40,815 nt of DNA from Tissierellia bacterium. GTDB lineage: Bacteria; Bacillota; Clostridia; Tissierellales; Tissierellaceae. A model generated the notes under the pieces. That model worked only from the letters and a program-made list of their open reading frames with translations. It ran no database searches and was not told where the DNA came from. Numbering within the stretch: position 1 is the stretch's first letter; the number at the start of each line of letters is the position of its first letter. This document shows positions 16,886 to 26,108 of the stretch, piece by piece. The position numbers and the translations under genes are program-made. Where the stretch lies: the NCBI GenBank assembly GCA_012520755.1, contig JAAYNS010000100.1, forward strand, positions 1 through 40,815. The letters run 5' to 3'.

Positions 16886-16914
16886 ATTATAATATATAAG
16901 TTGACAAATAACAA
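16886..16914 (-). promoter_or_regulatory. Predicted sigma-A promoter of prfA
   Basis: The minus strand has TTGTTA, 17 nt, TATAAT. This is a near-consensus promoter in the 266-bp gap between the chromate transporter genes and prfA. Confidence 0.6.
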
Positions 16915-16921
16915 CTATAAT

Positions 16922-16948
16922 CAATTCACAATGCACAATTCACAATTA
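16922..16948. repeat. Heptad repeat array (AATTCAC type)
   Basis: AATTCAC-AATGCAC-AATTCAC-AATTAAA is a clean 7-bp period. It nearly matches the array at 8231-8270 on the other strand, including the AATTAAAAC end. Confidence 0.8.
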
Positions 16949-16989
16949 AAACCCAACCCTCTCTTATAGTCGGAATGAAGTACTGCCAG

Positions 16990-17523
16990 CTACCTTCTAT
17001 TCTTCACTTTATTAACAGCTATAGACCCTAATCCACCTGCTAAAACTAGCCATACTGGACTTATATCTAATGCTATAATTAGCACAATGCTAACAATGGC
17101 TACAAGTAATTTATCAACCCCAAATCGTGATTTCTTCCATATTTTATAAACAGCAGATAGGATTAAAGCAACTACTGCAGGCCTAATCCCCATAAATACC
17201 TTGTCAATTATTGGATTATCCCTATACTCATAAAAAAACATAGCAATTAATAAGATAGTGATAAAAGATGGTAAAATAGTTCCTAAAGCACAGACTATGG
17301 CTCCAGGATATCCCCTTAATCTATGGCCACAATAGACACTTGTATTAACTGCTACTGGCCCTGGAGAAGCTTGAGCTAATGCAATCGCATCAATAAATTC
17401 ACTTTCCTCAATCCAATTCTTCTTTTTTACAATTTCTTCTTGAATAATAGGAAGCATAGCATACCCACCTCCGAAGGTAAAAGCTCCTATTTTAAAAAAT
17501 GTTATAAACATACTCCATAGCAT
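16990..17523 (-). CDS. Chromate transporter family protein, half 2
   Basis: The 177-residue membrane protein is a single CHR domain. Family signatures include FFKIGAFTFGGGYAMLPIIQ, ALAQASPGPVAVNTSVYCG and LPSFITILLIAMF, and about five to six hydrophobic helices are present. Short-chain ChrA proteins act as pairs of half-transporters; the paralogue ends 12 nt upstream. The family exports chromate in known cases, but many bacterial pairs have no tested substrate. The pair sits between prmC and prfA, splitting genes that are often adjacent. Confidence 0.88.
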   Translation of the reverse strand: MLWSMFITFFKIGAFTFGGGYAMLPIIQEEIVKKKNWIEESEFIDAIALAQASPGPVAVNTSVYCGHRLRGYPGAIVCALGTILPSFITILLIAMFFYEYRDNPIIDKVFMGIRPAVVALILSAVYKIWKKSRFGVDKLLVAIVSIVLIIALDISPVWLVLAGGLGSIAVNKVKNRR

Positions 17524-17535
17524 AGCTTTCCCTCC

Positions 17536-18057
17536 TTAGTATAATATGACTCCTAATACTCCAGCTAAGACAATAGCTAAAATAGCATTAAAATTTTTAA
17601 ATGTAACTATATAGAATAAAAAAAGAGCAATCATTACTGACCTTAAATCTATAAAGGCAGCCTGACCTACAGACACCGCTGCTGATGCTATTAATCCTAA
17701 TACAACAGGCCTTATACCTCTAAATGCCCAATCCACATAAATCGAATGTCTAAATTTATTTATAAAATGGAAAATCAAGCTCATTACTATAAATGAGGGT
17801 AAGGTAACACCAATTGTAGCAAAGGCAGACCCAGCTATGCCAGCAACTTTATATCCTAAAAAAGTAGCTGAATTTACTGCAATTGGGCCTGGAGTCATTT
17901 CAGATATAGCAACGATATCTATAAACTGTGAACTAGAAATCCAATTATGTACTTCAATTACCTCTTTTTGTATTAAAGGAATCATAGCATAGCCTCCACC
18001 AAAGCTAAATGCTCCTATTTTAAAAAAAGTAATAAATATATCAAATAAAACCTTCAT
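17536..18057 (-). CDS. Chromate transporter family protein, half 1
   Basis: This 173-residue CHR-domain membrane protein is paralogous to the next gene. FFKIGAFSFGGGYAMIPLIQ, AISEMTPGPIAVNSATFLGY and LPSFIVMSLIFHF match the same family motifs. It lies 11 nt downstream of prmC, so it may be transcribed with prmC. The two halves probably assemble as a heterodimer in the membrane. The substrate (chromate, sulfate or another anion) is not determined by the sequence. Confidence 0.88.
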   Translation of the reverse strand: MKVLFDIFITFFKIGAFSFGGGYAMIPLIQKEVIEVHNWISSSQFIDIVAISEMTPGPIAVNSATFLGYKVAGIAGSAFATIGVTLPSFIVMSLIFHFINKFRHSIYVDWAFRGIRPVVLGLIASAAVSVGQAAFIDLRSVMIALFLFYIVTFKNFNAILAIVLAGVLGVILY

Positions 18058-18068
18058 ATAACTCCTCT

Positions 18069-18923
18069 CTATAACCTTCCCAGTACAACTCTATCTAAAC
18101 CCTGCAAATCTCTTATAATTTCTATATTAATAAAACCCCTATCTTCTAATAGCGATTTTACATATGAAGCTTGATTATAACCGATTTCAAATATCAAAAG
18201 TCCATCCTTAGCTAAAAAGTCCTTAGCCTCTTTAGTTATTCTTCTATAAAAGTCAAGTCCGTCTTGTCCGCCATCTAAGGCAAGTCTAGGTTCATAATCT
18301 TTTACTTCAGTTTGCAGGTCTTCTATATCTAAACTTGGTATATAAGGCGGATTTGATACTATTATATTAAAGCTAAGATTCTTATCATAAAAAGGTTCAA
18401 ACAAATTGCCTTTTATAAAGTCAACATTATTCAGATTAAACCTTTCCTTATTTATATTAGCTATCTTAATGGGAATATCTCCTATATCTACCCCATATAC
18501 ATTTGAATTTGGAGCATAATGGGCTATAGATAAGGAAATGGCACCACTGCCACTTCCTATATCTAAAACCTTTATAACTTCACAATGATGATTTCTACTA
18601 ATATAATCTAATACATACTCCACAAGGATCTCAGTATCTGGTCTTGGTATTAGTACACCCTCTTCTATATAAAAATCAAGACCCATAAACTCCTTGTATT
18701 TTATTAAATATTGAAAGGGATATCCACAAGCTCTTTTATTTATTATATTTCTAAACTCCTGACCTATATCAAGGGATACCTCCTCATCTCCATGGGCATA
18801 CAAATAAGAAATATCAACATTTAATAACTTGGATAGAATTAATCTGGACTCAAGTTGAGGATTGGAAAAATCTTTATCCTTCAATACTTCTACACCAAGT
18901 CTAAGGAGTTCATTTATTTCCAC
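18069..18923 (-). CDS. prmC: Release factor glutamine methyltransferase PrmC
   Basis: The 284-residue enzyme N5-methylates the glutamine of the GGQ motif in RF1 and RF2 using S-adenosylmethionine. The N-terminal helical release-factor-binding domain is followed by IPRPDTEILVEY (RPDTE at 94-98), the SAM loop VLDIGSGSGAIS and the catalytic NPPY (191-194, IIVSNPPYIPS). Its target prfA is encoded 1.3 kb downstream. The start overlaps the end of the DUF1385 gene by 10 nt, so the two genes are translationally coupled. Confidence 0.95.
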   Translation of the reverse strand: MEINELLRLGVEVLKDKDFSNPQLESRLILSKLLNVDISYLYAHGDEEVSLDIGQEFRNIINKRACGYPFQYLIKYKEFMGLDFYIEEGVLIPRPDTEILVEYVLDYISRNHHCEVIKVLDIGSGSGAISLSIAHYAPNSNVYGVDIGDIPIKIANINKERFNLNNVDFIKGNLFEPFYDKNLSFNIIVSNPPYIPSLDIEDLQTEVKDYEPRLALDGGQDGLDFYRRITKEAKDFLAKDGLLIFEIGYNQASYVKSLLEDRGFINIEIIRDLQGLDRVVLGRL

Positions 18924-19864
18924 TGGTCTGCCTCCCTATCTTCAGGTATTACAGCAATAAGAGATTTAATAGCCACTTCTATTTGTTCATCATCGGGCTC
19001 TTTAACTGTTGCAAATTTTTGAATCATTAGGCCTGGATATGATAAATAATAGGCTAAACTCGAGTCACTTTTCCCAATAAGTCTATTTATTTCATATGAG
19101 ATTCCAGCTATTACAGGAAACATCACTATTCGAATCACAACTCTAAGAACTGGATTTGGCCAGCCAAAGAATGATAAAACTAAAATACTAACTATCATAA
19201 CCATGAATAAAAAACTTGTTCCACATCTAGGATGTAGTATTGAGTATTTTTTTACATTTTCTACAGTCAAATCATCCCCATGTTCATAACAATGGATGGT
19301 CTTATGTTCAGCACCGTGATATTCAAATACTCTTCTAACATCATCAAGCTTAGCTACCCAAACTACATATATTAAGAATACTATTATTCTAATCAAGCCT
19401 TCAACAAGATTTAATATTACCGAATTGGTAATGTTTCCCTTTACAAGACTTGTAATGAAATTTGGTAAAATCATAAATATTCCAATTGATAAGACAATAG
19501 CTATAAGAAGAGTTAAAAAGACCTCTACATCTTCAGCTTTATCTTTGAAAACCTTCTGTATCCATGTTTCGCTTCCTTCTTCAATATCCTCTTCATCCTC
19601 AAAAAACTCAGCAGAATACATTAAGGCTTTTACTCCAATTGACAATGATTCAATCAAACTTATCATACCTCTTAAAAAAGGCATCCTAAAAAACTTATAC
19701 CTCATTCCAAGAGTATTTAATTTATCTACCTTAAGATCTATCTCTTTATTCGGCTTTCTTACTGCAATGGCCATTTCATTTGGCCCTCTCATCATAATCC
19801 CTTCAATTAAGGCCTGCCCGCCTATTGAAGTTTTATGAATTATTCCATCATTATTTTTCCCCAT
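18914..19864 (-). CDS. DUF1385 (YqhQ-like) membrane protein
   Basis: The 316-residue protein is of the DUF1385 family. The N-terminus GGQALIEGIMMRGPNEMAIA and the central EYHGAEHKTIHCYEH and HPRCGTSFLF are family hallmarks. Four to five hydrophobic helices lie between residues 115 and 250, so it is a membrane protein. The conserved His/Glu/Cys residues hint at metal binding or catalysis, but the function is unknown. Location between rpmE and prmC is common in clostridial genomes. Its end overlaps prmC. Confidence 0.9.
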   Translation of the reverse strand: MGKNNDGIIHKTSIGGQALIEGIMMRGPNEMAIAVRKPNKEIDLKVDKLNTLGMRYKFFRMPFLRGMISLIESLSIGVKALMYSAEFFEDEEDIEEGSETWIQKVFKDKAEDVEVFLTLLIAIVLSIGIFMILPNFITSLVKGNITNSVILNLVEGLIRIIVFLIYVVWVAKLDDVRRVFEYHGAEHKTIHCYEHGDDLTVENVKKYSILHPRCGTSFLFMVMIVSILVLSFFGWPNPVLRVVIRIVMFPVIAGISYEINRLIGKSDSSLAYYLSYPGLMIQKFATVKEPDDEQIEVAIKSLIAVIPEDREADQWK

Positions 19865-19880
19865 CTAATCACCTCCGTGC

Positions 19881-19929
19881 CAATTCATGATGCCTAATTC
19901 ACAATTCACAAATCACAATGCACAATTCA
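19881..19929. repeat. Longest heptad repeat array (AATTCAC type)
   Basis: Seven successive units are readable: AATTCAT, GATGCCT, AATTCAC, AATTCAC, AAATCAC, AATGCAC and AATTCAG. It lies in the 221-bp gap between rpmE and the DUF1385 gene. It has no spacers, so it is not CRISPR. Confidence 0.85.
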
Positions 19930-20035
19930 GCAGTCGAGTGGAATTGTGTTTTTTTATTTCGTTCTTATTTATTACCCTATTTTAATAAAATTACTTACTT
20001 TTTTAAGCAGCCTAACACCGGAATTAGGTCAACTA

Positions 20036-20071
20036 CAAAAAAGGCTAGGTGCATTTATGTGCAACTAGCCT
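20036..20071 (-). terminator. Terminator of rpmE
   Basis: AGGCTAG-x-TGCA and TGCA-x-CTAGCCT form a stem of about 12 bp, followed on the minus strand by TTTTTTG. It lies 15 nt after the rpmE stop. Confidence 0.85.
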
Positions 20072-20085
20072 AGTTGTTTAAGAAA

Positions 20086-20286
20086 CTAGTCCATATTGTA
20101 TTTCTTTTTGAATTTCTCAACACGTCCACCACGTTCAGCAAACTTTTGACGTCCTGTGAAGAATGGATGACATTCTGAACAAATTTCAACTCTTAATTCC
20201 TCTTTTACTGATCCTGTTTTGAATGTATTTCCGCAAGCACAAGTTACTGTGGCTTCTTTATATTCTGGATGAATTCCATTTTTCAT
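20086..20286 (-). CDS. rpmE: 50S ribosomal protein L31 (zinc-binding type)
   Basis: The 66-residue ribosomal protein has the C+ zinc ligand set C16-x-C18 (VTCACGNTF) and C36-x2-C39 ([10 protein letters not shown]). The closing [11 protein letters not shown] is typical. Zinc-containing L31 is the housekeeping form, which in Bacillus is replaced by YtiA under zinc starvation. The start ATG follows AGAGAGGTGAAG. It has its own near-consensus promoter and terminator, so it is monocistronic, and it follows rho as in Bacillus. Confidence 0.97.
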   Translation of the reverse strand: MKNGIHPEYKEATVTCACGNTFKTGSVKEELRVEICSECHPFFTGRQKFAERGGRVEKFKKKYNMD

Positions 20287-20343
20287 CTTGCTTCACCTCT
20301 CTTTATATCGTATCAAAAATTATCTTCATAATATAACCACTAA

Positions 20344-20372
20344 ATTATAGCATAACAAAATAATATTTTCAA
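20344..20372 (-). promoter_or_regulatory. Predicted sigma-A promoter of rpmE
   Basis: The minus strand has TTGAAA, 17 nt, TATAAT. The -35 abuts the rho stop codon, and the -10 lies about 57 nt before the rpmE start. Confidence 0.7.
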
Positions 20373-21752
20373 CTAAATCCACATTTTATTTCTCATTTCA
20401 TTAATAAAAGCATCATTACTTTTAGACTGTACCAATTTTCCAATAAATGCTTCTGTTACTTCTTGAGTTGATTGATTCCCCATTGCCTTTCTCAAGGCCC
20501 ATATCGTCTCTAATTCATTTTGTTCTAACAACAAATCTTCACGTCTAGTTCCTGATTTATAAATATCAATAGCTGGGAAGATTCTCTTTTCTGAAAGCTT
20601 CCTATCAAGATGGACTTCCATATTTCCTGTACCTTTAAACTCTTCAAAAATAACATCGTCCATCCTACTTCCAGTCTCAACTAAGGCTGTAGCCAAAACA
20701 GTTAAGCTACCTCCTTCTTCAATATTCCTTGCCGCACCAAAAAATCTCTTAGGTTTGTATAAGGCACCAGGATCTAATCCACCAGATAGAGTTCTTCCAG
20801 TTGGAGGTATAGTAATATTATAAGCCCTGGCTAATCTTGTTATACTGTCTAATAGTACAACAACATCCTTACCATGCTCAACAAGTCTTTTTGCCCTTTC
20901 CAATACAATTTCAGCTACCTTTGTATGATTTTTAGGTAGTTCATCAAATGTGGAATATATGACATCACCTTTAACAGATCTTTTCATATCTGTTACCTCT
21001 TCTGGTCTTTCATCAATTAATAATATTATTATTTCAACTTCGGGATGATTTTTAGCAATAGAATTGGCTATCATTTTTAATAATGTGGTTTTTCCTGCCT
21101 TAGGGGGGGATACTATCATACCTCTTTGACCTTTGCCAATAGGTGCAATCAAATCTATCATTCGAGTAGCGTATTCATTAGATGAGATTTCAAGATTTAA
21201 TCTTTCGGTTGGATAAATAGGTGTCAAACTTTCAAAATCCGGTCTATTAATGGCTGTTTCTGGATTCATTCCATTAACATTCTTCACATATAATAAGGCT
21301 TTAAACTTTTCTCCTGCTTTAGCTGGTCTAGTAATGCCTGTTACCTTATCCCCAGTTTTTAGTCTAAATCTTCTAATTTGAGATGGAGATATGTAAATAT
21401 CATCTTCACCAGATTGATAGTTGTTTCTCCTTAAAAACCCATATCCATCAGAGTGTAATTCTAAGATTCCTTCAGCCAAATTTATATCTTCTAAGTGTTC
21501 AATTTCTTCTGTAGCATTATCTGATAAATCATCAAAATCTATGTTAGCTAAATCTATTTTATCGTCAAAATTCTCCTCTACAAGCTCAGCTGTTTCTTCA
21601 ATATCAATATTTGGTATTGGAGATGATAATGTATTTATTATTATGTCAATAAGTTCATCCTTTTTATACTTATAAACTGCATTAATACCGTATGCCTTAG
21701 CTATTTCCCTAAGCTCCAAAAGAGTTTTTCCTTCTAACAACTCTTCGTTCAA
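20373..21752 (-). CDS. rho: Transcription termination factor Rho
   Basis: The 459-residue hexameric RNA helicase ends transcription at unstructured RNA. Residues 1-40 form the SAP-like Rho_N domain ([20 protein letters not shown]). Residues about 45-92 are an acidic insert absent from the minimal E. coli form. An OB/cold-shock RNA-binding domain follows ([14 protein letters not shown]). The ATPase core has Walker [10 protein letters not shown] (215-223) and Walker [17 protein letters not shown]. The start is TTG at 21752, with only a modest ribosome-binding site. It is transcribed away from pfp. Such acidic inserts are known in several Firmicutes Rho proteins. Confidence 0.96.
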   Translation of the reverse strand: MNEELLEGKTLLELREIAKAYGINAVYKYKKDELIDIIINTLSSPIPNIDIEETAELVEENFDDKIDLANIDFDDLSDNATEEIEHLEDINLAEGILELHSDGYGFLRRNNYQSGEDDIYISPSQIRRFRLKTGDKVTGITRPAKAGEKFKALLYVKNVNGMNPETAINRPDFESLTPIYPTERLNLEISSNEYATRMIDLIAPIGKGQRGMIVSPPKAGKTTLLKMIANSIAKNHPEVEIIILLIDERPEEVTDMKRSVKGDVIYSTFDELPKNHTKVAEIVLERAKRLVEHGKDVVVLLDSITRLARAYNITIPPTGRTLSGGLDPGALYKPKRFFGAARNIEEGGSLTVLATALVETGSRMDDVIFEEFKGTGNMEVHLDRKLSEKRIFPAIDIYKSGTRREDLLLEQNELETIWALRKAMGNQSTQEVTEAFIGKLVQSKSNDAFINEMRNKMWI

Positions 21753-22052
21753 TATCTTCTCACTCCCTTCAAACTATAATTATACAACATCTTGTCAATT
21801 TTTCATAATAACTAATATTATTAACAAAATAATGCCTTTTAGTCTTAATATATAGTTATTATTTTTGCCTAGTCCCATTGTAACACAATAAATAATTCTA
21901 AGCCATATATTCAATATAAAAACATTCTCACCATTGCTTGCTTTAAATAGTTCTGTTTTTACCCCAATATTGAATTAGTATGAAGCATTTGATATGATTA
22001 GGGTATTAATGAAGATGAAAAGTAATATTCTAATTATAGGAGGATAGATATT
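21753..22052. other. Divergent intergenic region between rho and pfp
   Basis: The 300-bp AT-rich gap carries the pfp promoter on the plus strand. On the minus strand I could not assign a rho promoter; TTGACA and TATAAT are present but only 8 nt apart. No small ORF or stable hairpin stands out. Confidence 0.6.
21970..21998 (+). promoter_or_regulatory. Predicted sigma-A promoter of pfp
   Basis: TTGAAT and TATGAT are separated by 17 nt, about 55 nt before the pfp start, which has a strong AGGAGG ribosome-binding site. Confidence 0.55.
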
Positions 22053-23279
22053 ATGAATAATATAGGAAAAAAAGGTAAATTATTAATCGCCCAAGGCGGT
22101 GGACCTACAGCAGTTATAAACCAGTCTTTAGTTGGCGCTGTATTAGAGGCTAGAAAGTTTCCACAAGTTACTAGGATATATGGAGCCCTACATGGTGTAT
22201 CAGGGATACTAAATGAAGACTTTATAGATTTGACTCAAGAAACAACTCAAAACCTTGAATCAGTAGCTTGTACCCCTTCATCTGCCCTTTTTTCTACTAG
22301 AGATAAACCAGATGCTAATTACTGTATTGACATGTTTAATATAATGAAAGCTCATGATATTAGGTATTTCTTCTATATCGGGGGGAACGACTCTGCAGAT
22401 ACAGTAAGAATAGTAAATGAAAAAGCAGCCCAAGAAAATTATGAGTTGAGATCAATACATATTCCAAAAACAATAGATAATGACTTACTTGTCAATGATC
22501 ATTGTCCTGGATTTGGGTCTGCAGCAAAATTTGTAGCACAAGCATTTATGGGCGTTAACCTTGATATAAATTCATTGCCTGGAGTATATATAGGTGTAGT
22601 TATGGGAAGGCACGCTGGATTTTTAACTGCCGCTGCAGCTATGGCTAAAAAGTATCCAGAGGATGGACCTCACCTAATATACTTGCCTGAAAGGCCATTC
22701 ACTATGGATAAGTTTTTATCAGATGTAAAAGAGACCTATGAAAAGTATGGCAAATGTGTAATAGCTGTTTCAGAAGGTATTTGTGATAATAAAGGTCAAG
22801 CCATCGTCTCTAAGATATCTGACTCTATTGAAAAAGATAGCCATGGCAATATACAATTATCAGGAACAGGTAGCCTCGGCGATATGCTAGCAAGAGAAAT
22901 TAAAGAAAAGCTTAATATAAAAAGAGTAAGAAGCGATACTTTTGGCTACTTACAAAGATCATTTATGGGATGTGTCTCTGACACAGACCAAAGAGAAGCC
23001 AGAGAAGTCGGTGAAAAAGCAGCTCAATTTGCTTTATGGCAAAATGTAGACGGTTCAGTTACTATTCATAGAACTGGAAATTATTCTGTGGACTACAGGC
23101 TATCAAAATTAGAAGATGTTGCAAAATACACTAAATCAATGCCTGATAATTTTATTAATCAAGCTGCTAACGGAGTAACATCTGATTTTATAGACTATAT
23201 AAAACCTTTACTAGGATCAAACATGCCTGTAGCCTATAAACTAAGAGCTCCTAGAGTAGAAAAAATTTTAAACAAATAG
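22053..23279 (+). CDS. pfp: 6-phosphofructokinase, pyrophosphate-dependent type
   Basis: The 408-residue phosphofructokinase phosphorylates fructose-6-phosphate in glycolysis. The substrate loops are FYIGGNDSADT, IPKTIDNDL, PGFGSAAKFVAQ and VVMGRHAGFLTAAA. The GGND sequence, in place of the ATP-type GGDG, and the PKTIDND lysine place it in the long pyrophosphate-dependent clade. With pyrophosphate as donor the step is reversible, common in anaerobes that save ATP. It is monocistronic, with a promoter upstream and a terminator downstream. Donor specificity is inferred from motifs; some members of this clade are mis-assigned. Confidence 0.88.
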   Translation: MNNIGKKGKLLIAQGGGPTAVINQSLVGAVLEARKFPQVTRIYGALHGVSGILNEDFIDLTQETTQNLESVACTPSSALFSTRDKPDANYCIDMFNIMKAHDIRYFFYIGGNDSADTVRIVNEKAAQENYELRSIHIPKTIDNDLLVNDHCPGFGSAAKFVAQAFMGVNLDINSLPGVYIGVVMGRHAGFLTAAAAMAKKYPEDGPHLIYLPERPFTMDKFLSDVKETYEKYGKCVIAVSEGICDNKGQAIVSKISDSIEKDSHGNIQLSGTGSLGDMLAREIKEKLNIKRVRSDTFGYLQRSFMGCVSDTDQREAREVGEKAAQFALWQNVDGSVTIHRTGNYSVDYRLSKLEDVAKYTKSMPDNFINQAANGVTSDFIDYIKPLLGSNMPVAYKLRAPRVEKILNK

Positions 23280-23290
23280 ATACTATCAAG

Positions 23291-23321
23291 ATAAAGTCAA
23301 CGATGGTTGACTTTATTTTTA
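23291..23321 (+). terminator. Terminator of pfp
   Basis: ATAAAGTCAAC-GATG-GTTGACTTTAT forms an 11-bp perfect stem followed by TTTTATCC, 12 nt after the pfp stop. Confidence 0.9.
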
Positions 23322-23386
23322 TCCATTTTGTAACTTTTTACTAGTCCTAGATATGGTAAAATACAATTACTAATGAAGCGGGGTGG

Positions 23387-24121
23387 TTGGGCTTGGAAGA
23401 TTTAATTATCTTAAAAAATCTCAAAAAAATATATAAAATGGGCGATGAAAAAATAATAGCTCTTAACAATATAAACCTTAGCATAAAAAAAAGTGAAGTA
23501 ATCTGTTTGCTTGGTACTTCTGGTTCTGGTAAAAGCACCTTGCTAAATATGATGGCAGGACTTGAAAAACCAACTAAAGGAGAAATAATAATCAATGGAA
23601 TTCACTTAGAAAAAATGAATGAAAATCGAGTAACTAAATTCAGACAGCTCAATGTTGGATTTGTATTTCAATCCTATAACTTGATTTCTACACTATCAGC
23701 TTTAGAGAATGTTAGTTTAGGACTGACATTTAAAGGTATTTCAAAATCAAAACGAGATAAAATGGCTAAGGAAATGTTGGAAAACGTGGGCTTAGGAGAC
23801 AGACTTCATCATAAGCCATCCCAGATGAGTGGTGGTCAACAACAAAGAGTAAGTATTGCCAGAGCTTTCGTTGATAATCCAAAGATTATTTTTGCTGATG
23901 AACCCACGGGAAATCTAGATACAAAAACAACCTTTGAAATAATGGATTTAATAACTGGAATGGCTAAAGAAAACAATCAAACCCTAATTATCGTTACACA
24001 TGATGTTGAAATATCCAGTTATGCCAATAGAATTGTCTACATAAGGGATGGCAGTATAGAAAAAATAAAGCAAAATGAAATAATAACACAGGGGGAAATG
24101 GCAAATGAAGCGAATCTTTAG
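23387..24121 (+). CDS. ABC transporter ATP-binding protein (MacB/LolD type)
   Basis: The 244-residue ATPase energises the adjoining MacB/FtsX-type permease. Walker A is LGTSGSGKS (residues 42-50). The Q-loop (FVFQSYNL), signature MSGGQQQRVSIARAF, Walker B IIFADEPTGNLD and H-loop VTHD are all intact. The DEPTGNLD and LNMMAGLEKPTKGE segments fit the MacB/LolD/FtsE subfamily. The start is TTG at 23387 or 23393, behind a GGGGTGG sequence; an upstream ATG is out of frame. Its 3' end overlaps the next gene by 17 nt, indicating a tightly coupled three-gene operon. Confidence 0.93.
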   Translation: MGLEDLIILKNLKKIYKMGDEKIIALNNINLSIKKSEVICLLGTSGSGKSTLLNMMAGLEKPTKGEIIINGIHLEKMNENRVTKFRQLNVGFVFQSYNLISTLSALENVSLGLTFKGISKSKRDKMAKEMLENVGLGDRLHHKPSQMSGGQQQRVSIARAFVDNPKIIFADEPTGNLDTKTTFEIMDLITGMAKENNQTLIIVTHDVEISSYANRIVYIRDGSIEKIKQNEIITQGEMANEANL

Positions 24122-26108
24122 TATGTTTATGGCATTCATGATAGTCCTTACATTAGTACCAAGTACTAGTTTTGGTCAAGGTGGATTGTTTATAACCAGT
24201 CCCAAAACTATAAATGCAATATCAGGAGACTCTATAAGAATACCTATTACAATTGAAAACTTTTCTTATGATTACTATGATAATCTCTTAGTTATGTTGG
24301 AAATAGAAAACCCAGAATATGTCTATCTTCCAGACTCTGCTAGTAAGAAGATAAGCATCGATGAAGATGACGATGCAAGGGTCCGTTTTGATTTGGAGAT
24401 TGATGACTTAGCGCCAAGAGGTACCTATAAAGTTGATGTAACCCTTGTTGATGGAGATTATGGAGATATACTTCAAAGGGAAACAATATACATACGGGTT
24501 ACCAGCAATCCAGCTGGCTTAAATATTTCTAGACTGGATATTTTACCTGATAAAACAGTGCATCCAGGTCAAAAGTTTAATATAGGCATCGAACTTGAAA
24601 ACTTAGGTGATGTATTGGCTGAAAATATTTCTGTTACATTAAAAGGCTTGTCTGAAGATGGAATATCCTTAGCTAATGGTTCAAGTACCCAAAGGATTCA
24701 ATCTATACCAGGAGGATACAAAAACTATGCTGCATATCAATTGGAAGCATCCAAATCACTAAAACAAGGTAATTATCCACTTGAGTTAGAGATAAAATAT
24801 AATGGAAATATAACAGAAATTCATGATATTAATATAAATGTACAAGTTGATCCAGACGCAAAATCAAATCTAATTTTTGAAGACTTAACCTTCCCTTCAG
24901 GGACAATAGGTCAAAACAAAGAAGTTAATATAGATTTTAATCTTAGAAATCAAGGACAAACAGAAGCTAAAAACATCTTGATAAATGCTAAAAGCCTAGA
25001 AATTAATGGATTGGTTCCAAAATCTCTTAGTCAATTTAAAATAAGCTCAATATTGCCTGGAGAAGCAATACCTGTTAGTTTTCAATTTCTGACAACAAAT
25101 AATAGCGAAACTAGAAATTATCCAGTTGAATTAATAGTGGAGTACGAAGATGAATTAAGCCCCCCTAATGAAAGATATAGCATTAACCAATTTGTGGGAG
25201 TATTTGTAGATTCAGCAGATTCAAATCAGTCTAAACCAAAGCTAATTATTGACAAATACAATTTTGAACCCTCTCTAGTAGAGGCTGGTTCTAATTTTAC
25301 AATGAATTTATCCTTTTTTAATACTAATAGTAGTAAGGCTGTTAAGAATATAAAAATTTTCTTAACCTCAGATGAAAGAACAGATTCAGATAGCAATTCT
25401 GCTGGTGGATCCGTATTTACACCTGTAGATAGTTCAAATACTTTCTATATTGATAATATTCCACCTAAGGGTAGAGTTGAGAAGAAGATTACCATGTTTA
25501 CTGTTCCTGATGCTAAGGCTAAGACATATACTCTAACTGCAAATTTTGAATATGAAGATTCAAAGGCTGAAGAATACACTGCCACTGAATTGATAGGGGT
25601 ACCAGTTGTCCAACAATCAAAGCTTGACGTAGGAGAAGTAAATGTCTATCCCGAAGCCTATGTTGGCCAGTCTACTCCTGTATCTCTAGAATTCTACAAC
25701 ACTGGAAAAGTTACCCTATACAATATGATGGTTAAAATAGAAGGAGACTTTCAGACAGAGAATGGTCAATACTATGTAGGAAATTTCCAAAGTGGAAATA
25801 GTGAGTATTTTGAAGGATATGTAATACCTAGTGATGTTGGTGAATTAACAGGTGAAGTAGTCTTTACCTATGAAGACTCCACAGGTCAAAATCAAGAAAT
25901 AAGAAAAGACTTTACCCTAAATGTAATGGAAATGATGATGCCAGAGTTTCCAGATGGGATGCCTTATGAAGAATTCCCAGAAGAAGGGGGTTCATCTGCT
26001 CCGAAAATAATTGGAGCTATAGTAGCTGCAATAGCAATTGCAGCAGGCGTAATAATATACAAGAAGCGAAAGAAAAAACAATTAGAGGCATTAGAAATAG
26101 ATGAATAA
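24105..26108 (+). CDS. Membrane-anchored surface protein with repeated NEW3/CARDB-like domains, partner of the ABC transporter
   Basis: The 667-residue protein has a signal peptide (RIFSMFMAFMIVLTLVPSTSFG). About five beta-sandwich repeats follow, each with a segment such as NLGDVLAENISVTLKGL, NQGQTEAKNILINAKSL or NTGKVTLYNMMVKIEGD. These resemble NEW3/CARDB domains (COG1361-type). A C-terminal membrane helix (IGAIVAAIAIAAGVIIY) and a basic tail complete it. It overlaps the ATPase gene upstream by 17 nt and the permease gene downstream by 8 nt. It occupies the position where Gram-negative MacAB systems encode the periplasmic adaptor. I infer an extracytoplasmic adaptor or substrate-handling role; the substrate is unknown. 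Confidence 0.8.
   Translation: MKRIFSMFMAFMIVLTLVPSTSFGQGGLFITSPKTINAISGDSIRIPITIENFSYDYYDNLLVMLEIENPEYVYLPDSASKKISIDEDDDARVRFDLEIDDLAPRGTYKVDVTLVDGDYGDILQRETIYIRVTSNPAGLNISRLDILPDKTVHPGQKFNIGIELENLGDVLAENISVTLKGLSEDGISLANGSSTQRIQSIPGGYKNYAAYQLEASKSLKQGNYPLELEIKYNGNITEIHDININVQVDPDAKSNLIFEDLTFPSGTIGQNKEVNIDFNLRNQGQTEAKNILINAKSLEINGLVPKSLSQFKISSILPGEAIPVSFQFLTTNNSETRNYPVELIVEYEDELSPPNERYSINQFVGVFVDSADSNQSKPKLIIDKYNFEPSLVEAGSNFTMNLSFFNTNSSKAVKNIKIFLTSDERTDSDSNSAGGSVFTPVDSSNTFYIDNIPPKGRVEKKITMFTVPDAKAKTYTLTANFEYEDSKAEEYTATELIGVPVVQQSKLDVGEVNVYPEAYVGQSTPVSLEFYNTGKVTLYNMMVKIEGDFQTENGQYYVGNFQSGNSEYFEGYVIPSDVGELTGEVVFTYEDSTGQNQEIRKDFTLNVMEMMMPEFPDGMPYEEFPEEGGSSAPKIIGAIVAAIAIAAGVIIYKKRKKKQLEALEIDE

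Noticed and set aside
19881-19929. Possible CRISPR-like repeat
   Set aside because: Units are 7 bp, degenerate and without spacers, and no cas gene is present.
21780-21830. TTGACA and TATAAT upstream of rho as a promoter
   Set aside because: On the minus strand the two hexamers are only 8 nt apart, far from the required 16-18.
23373-23400. ATG at 23373 as start of the ABC ATPase
   Set aside because: It is out of frame with the ATPase (14 nt before the TTG at 23387); TTG starts behind GGGGTGG fit better.
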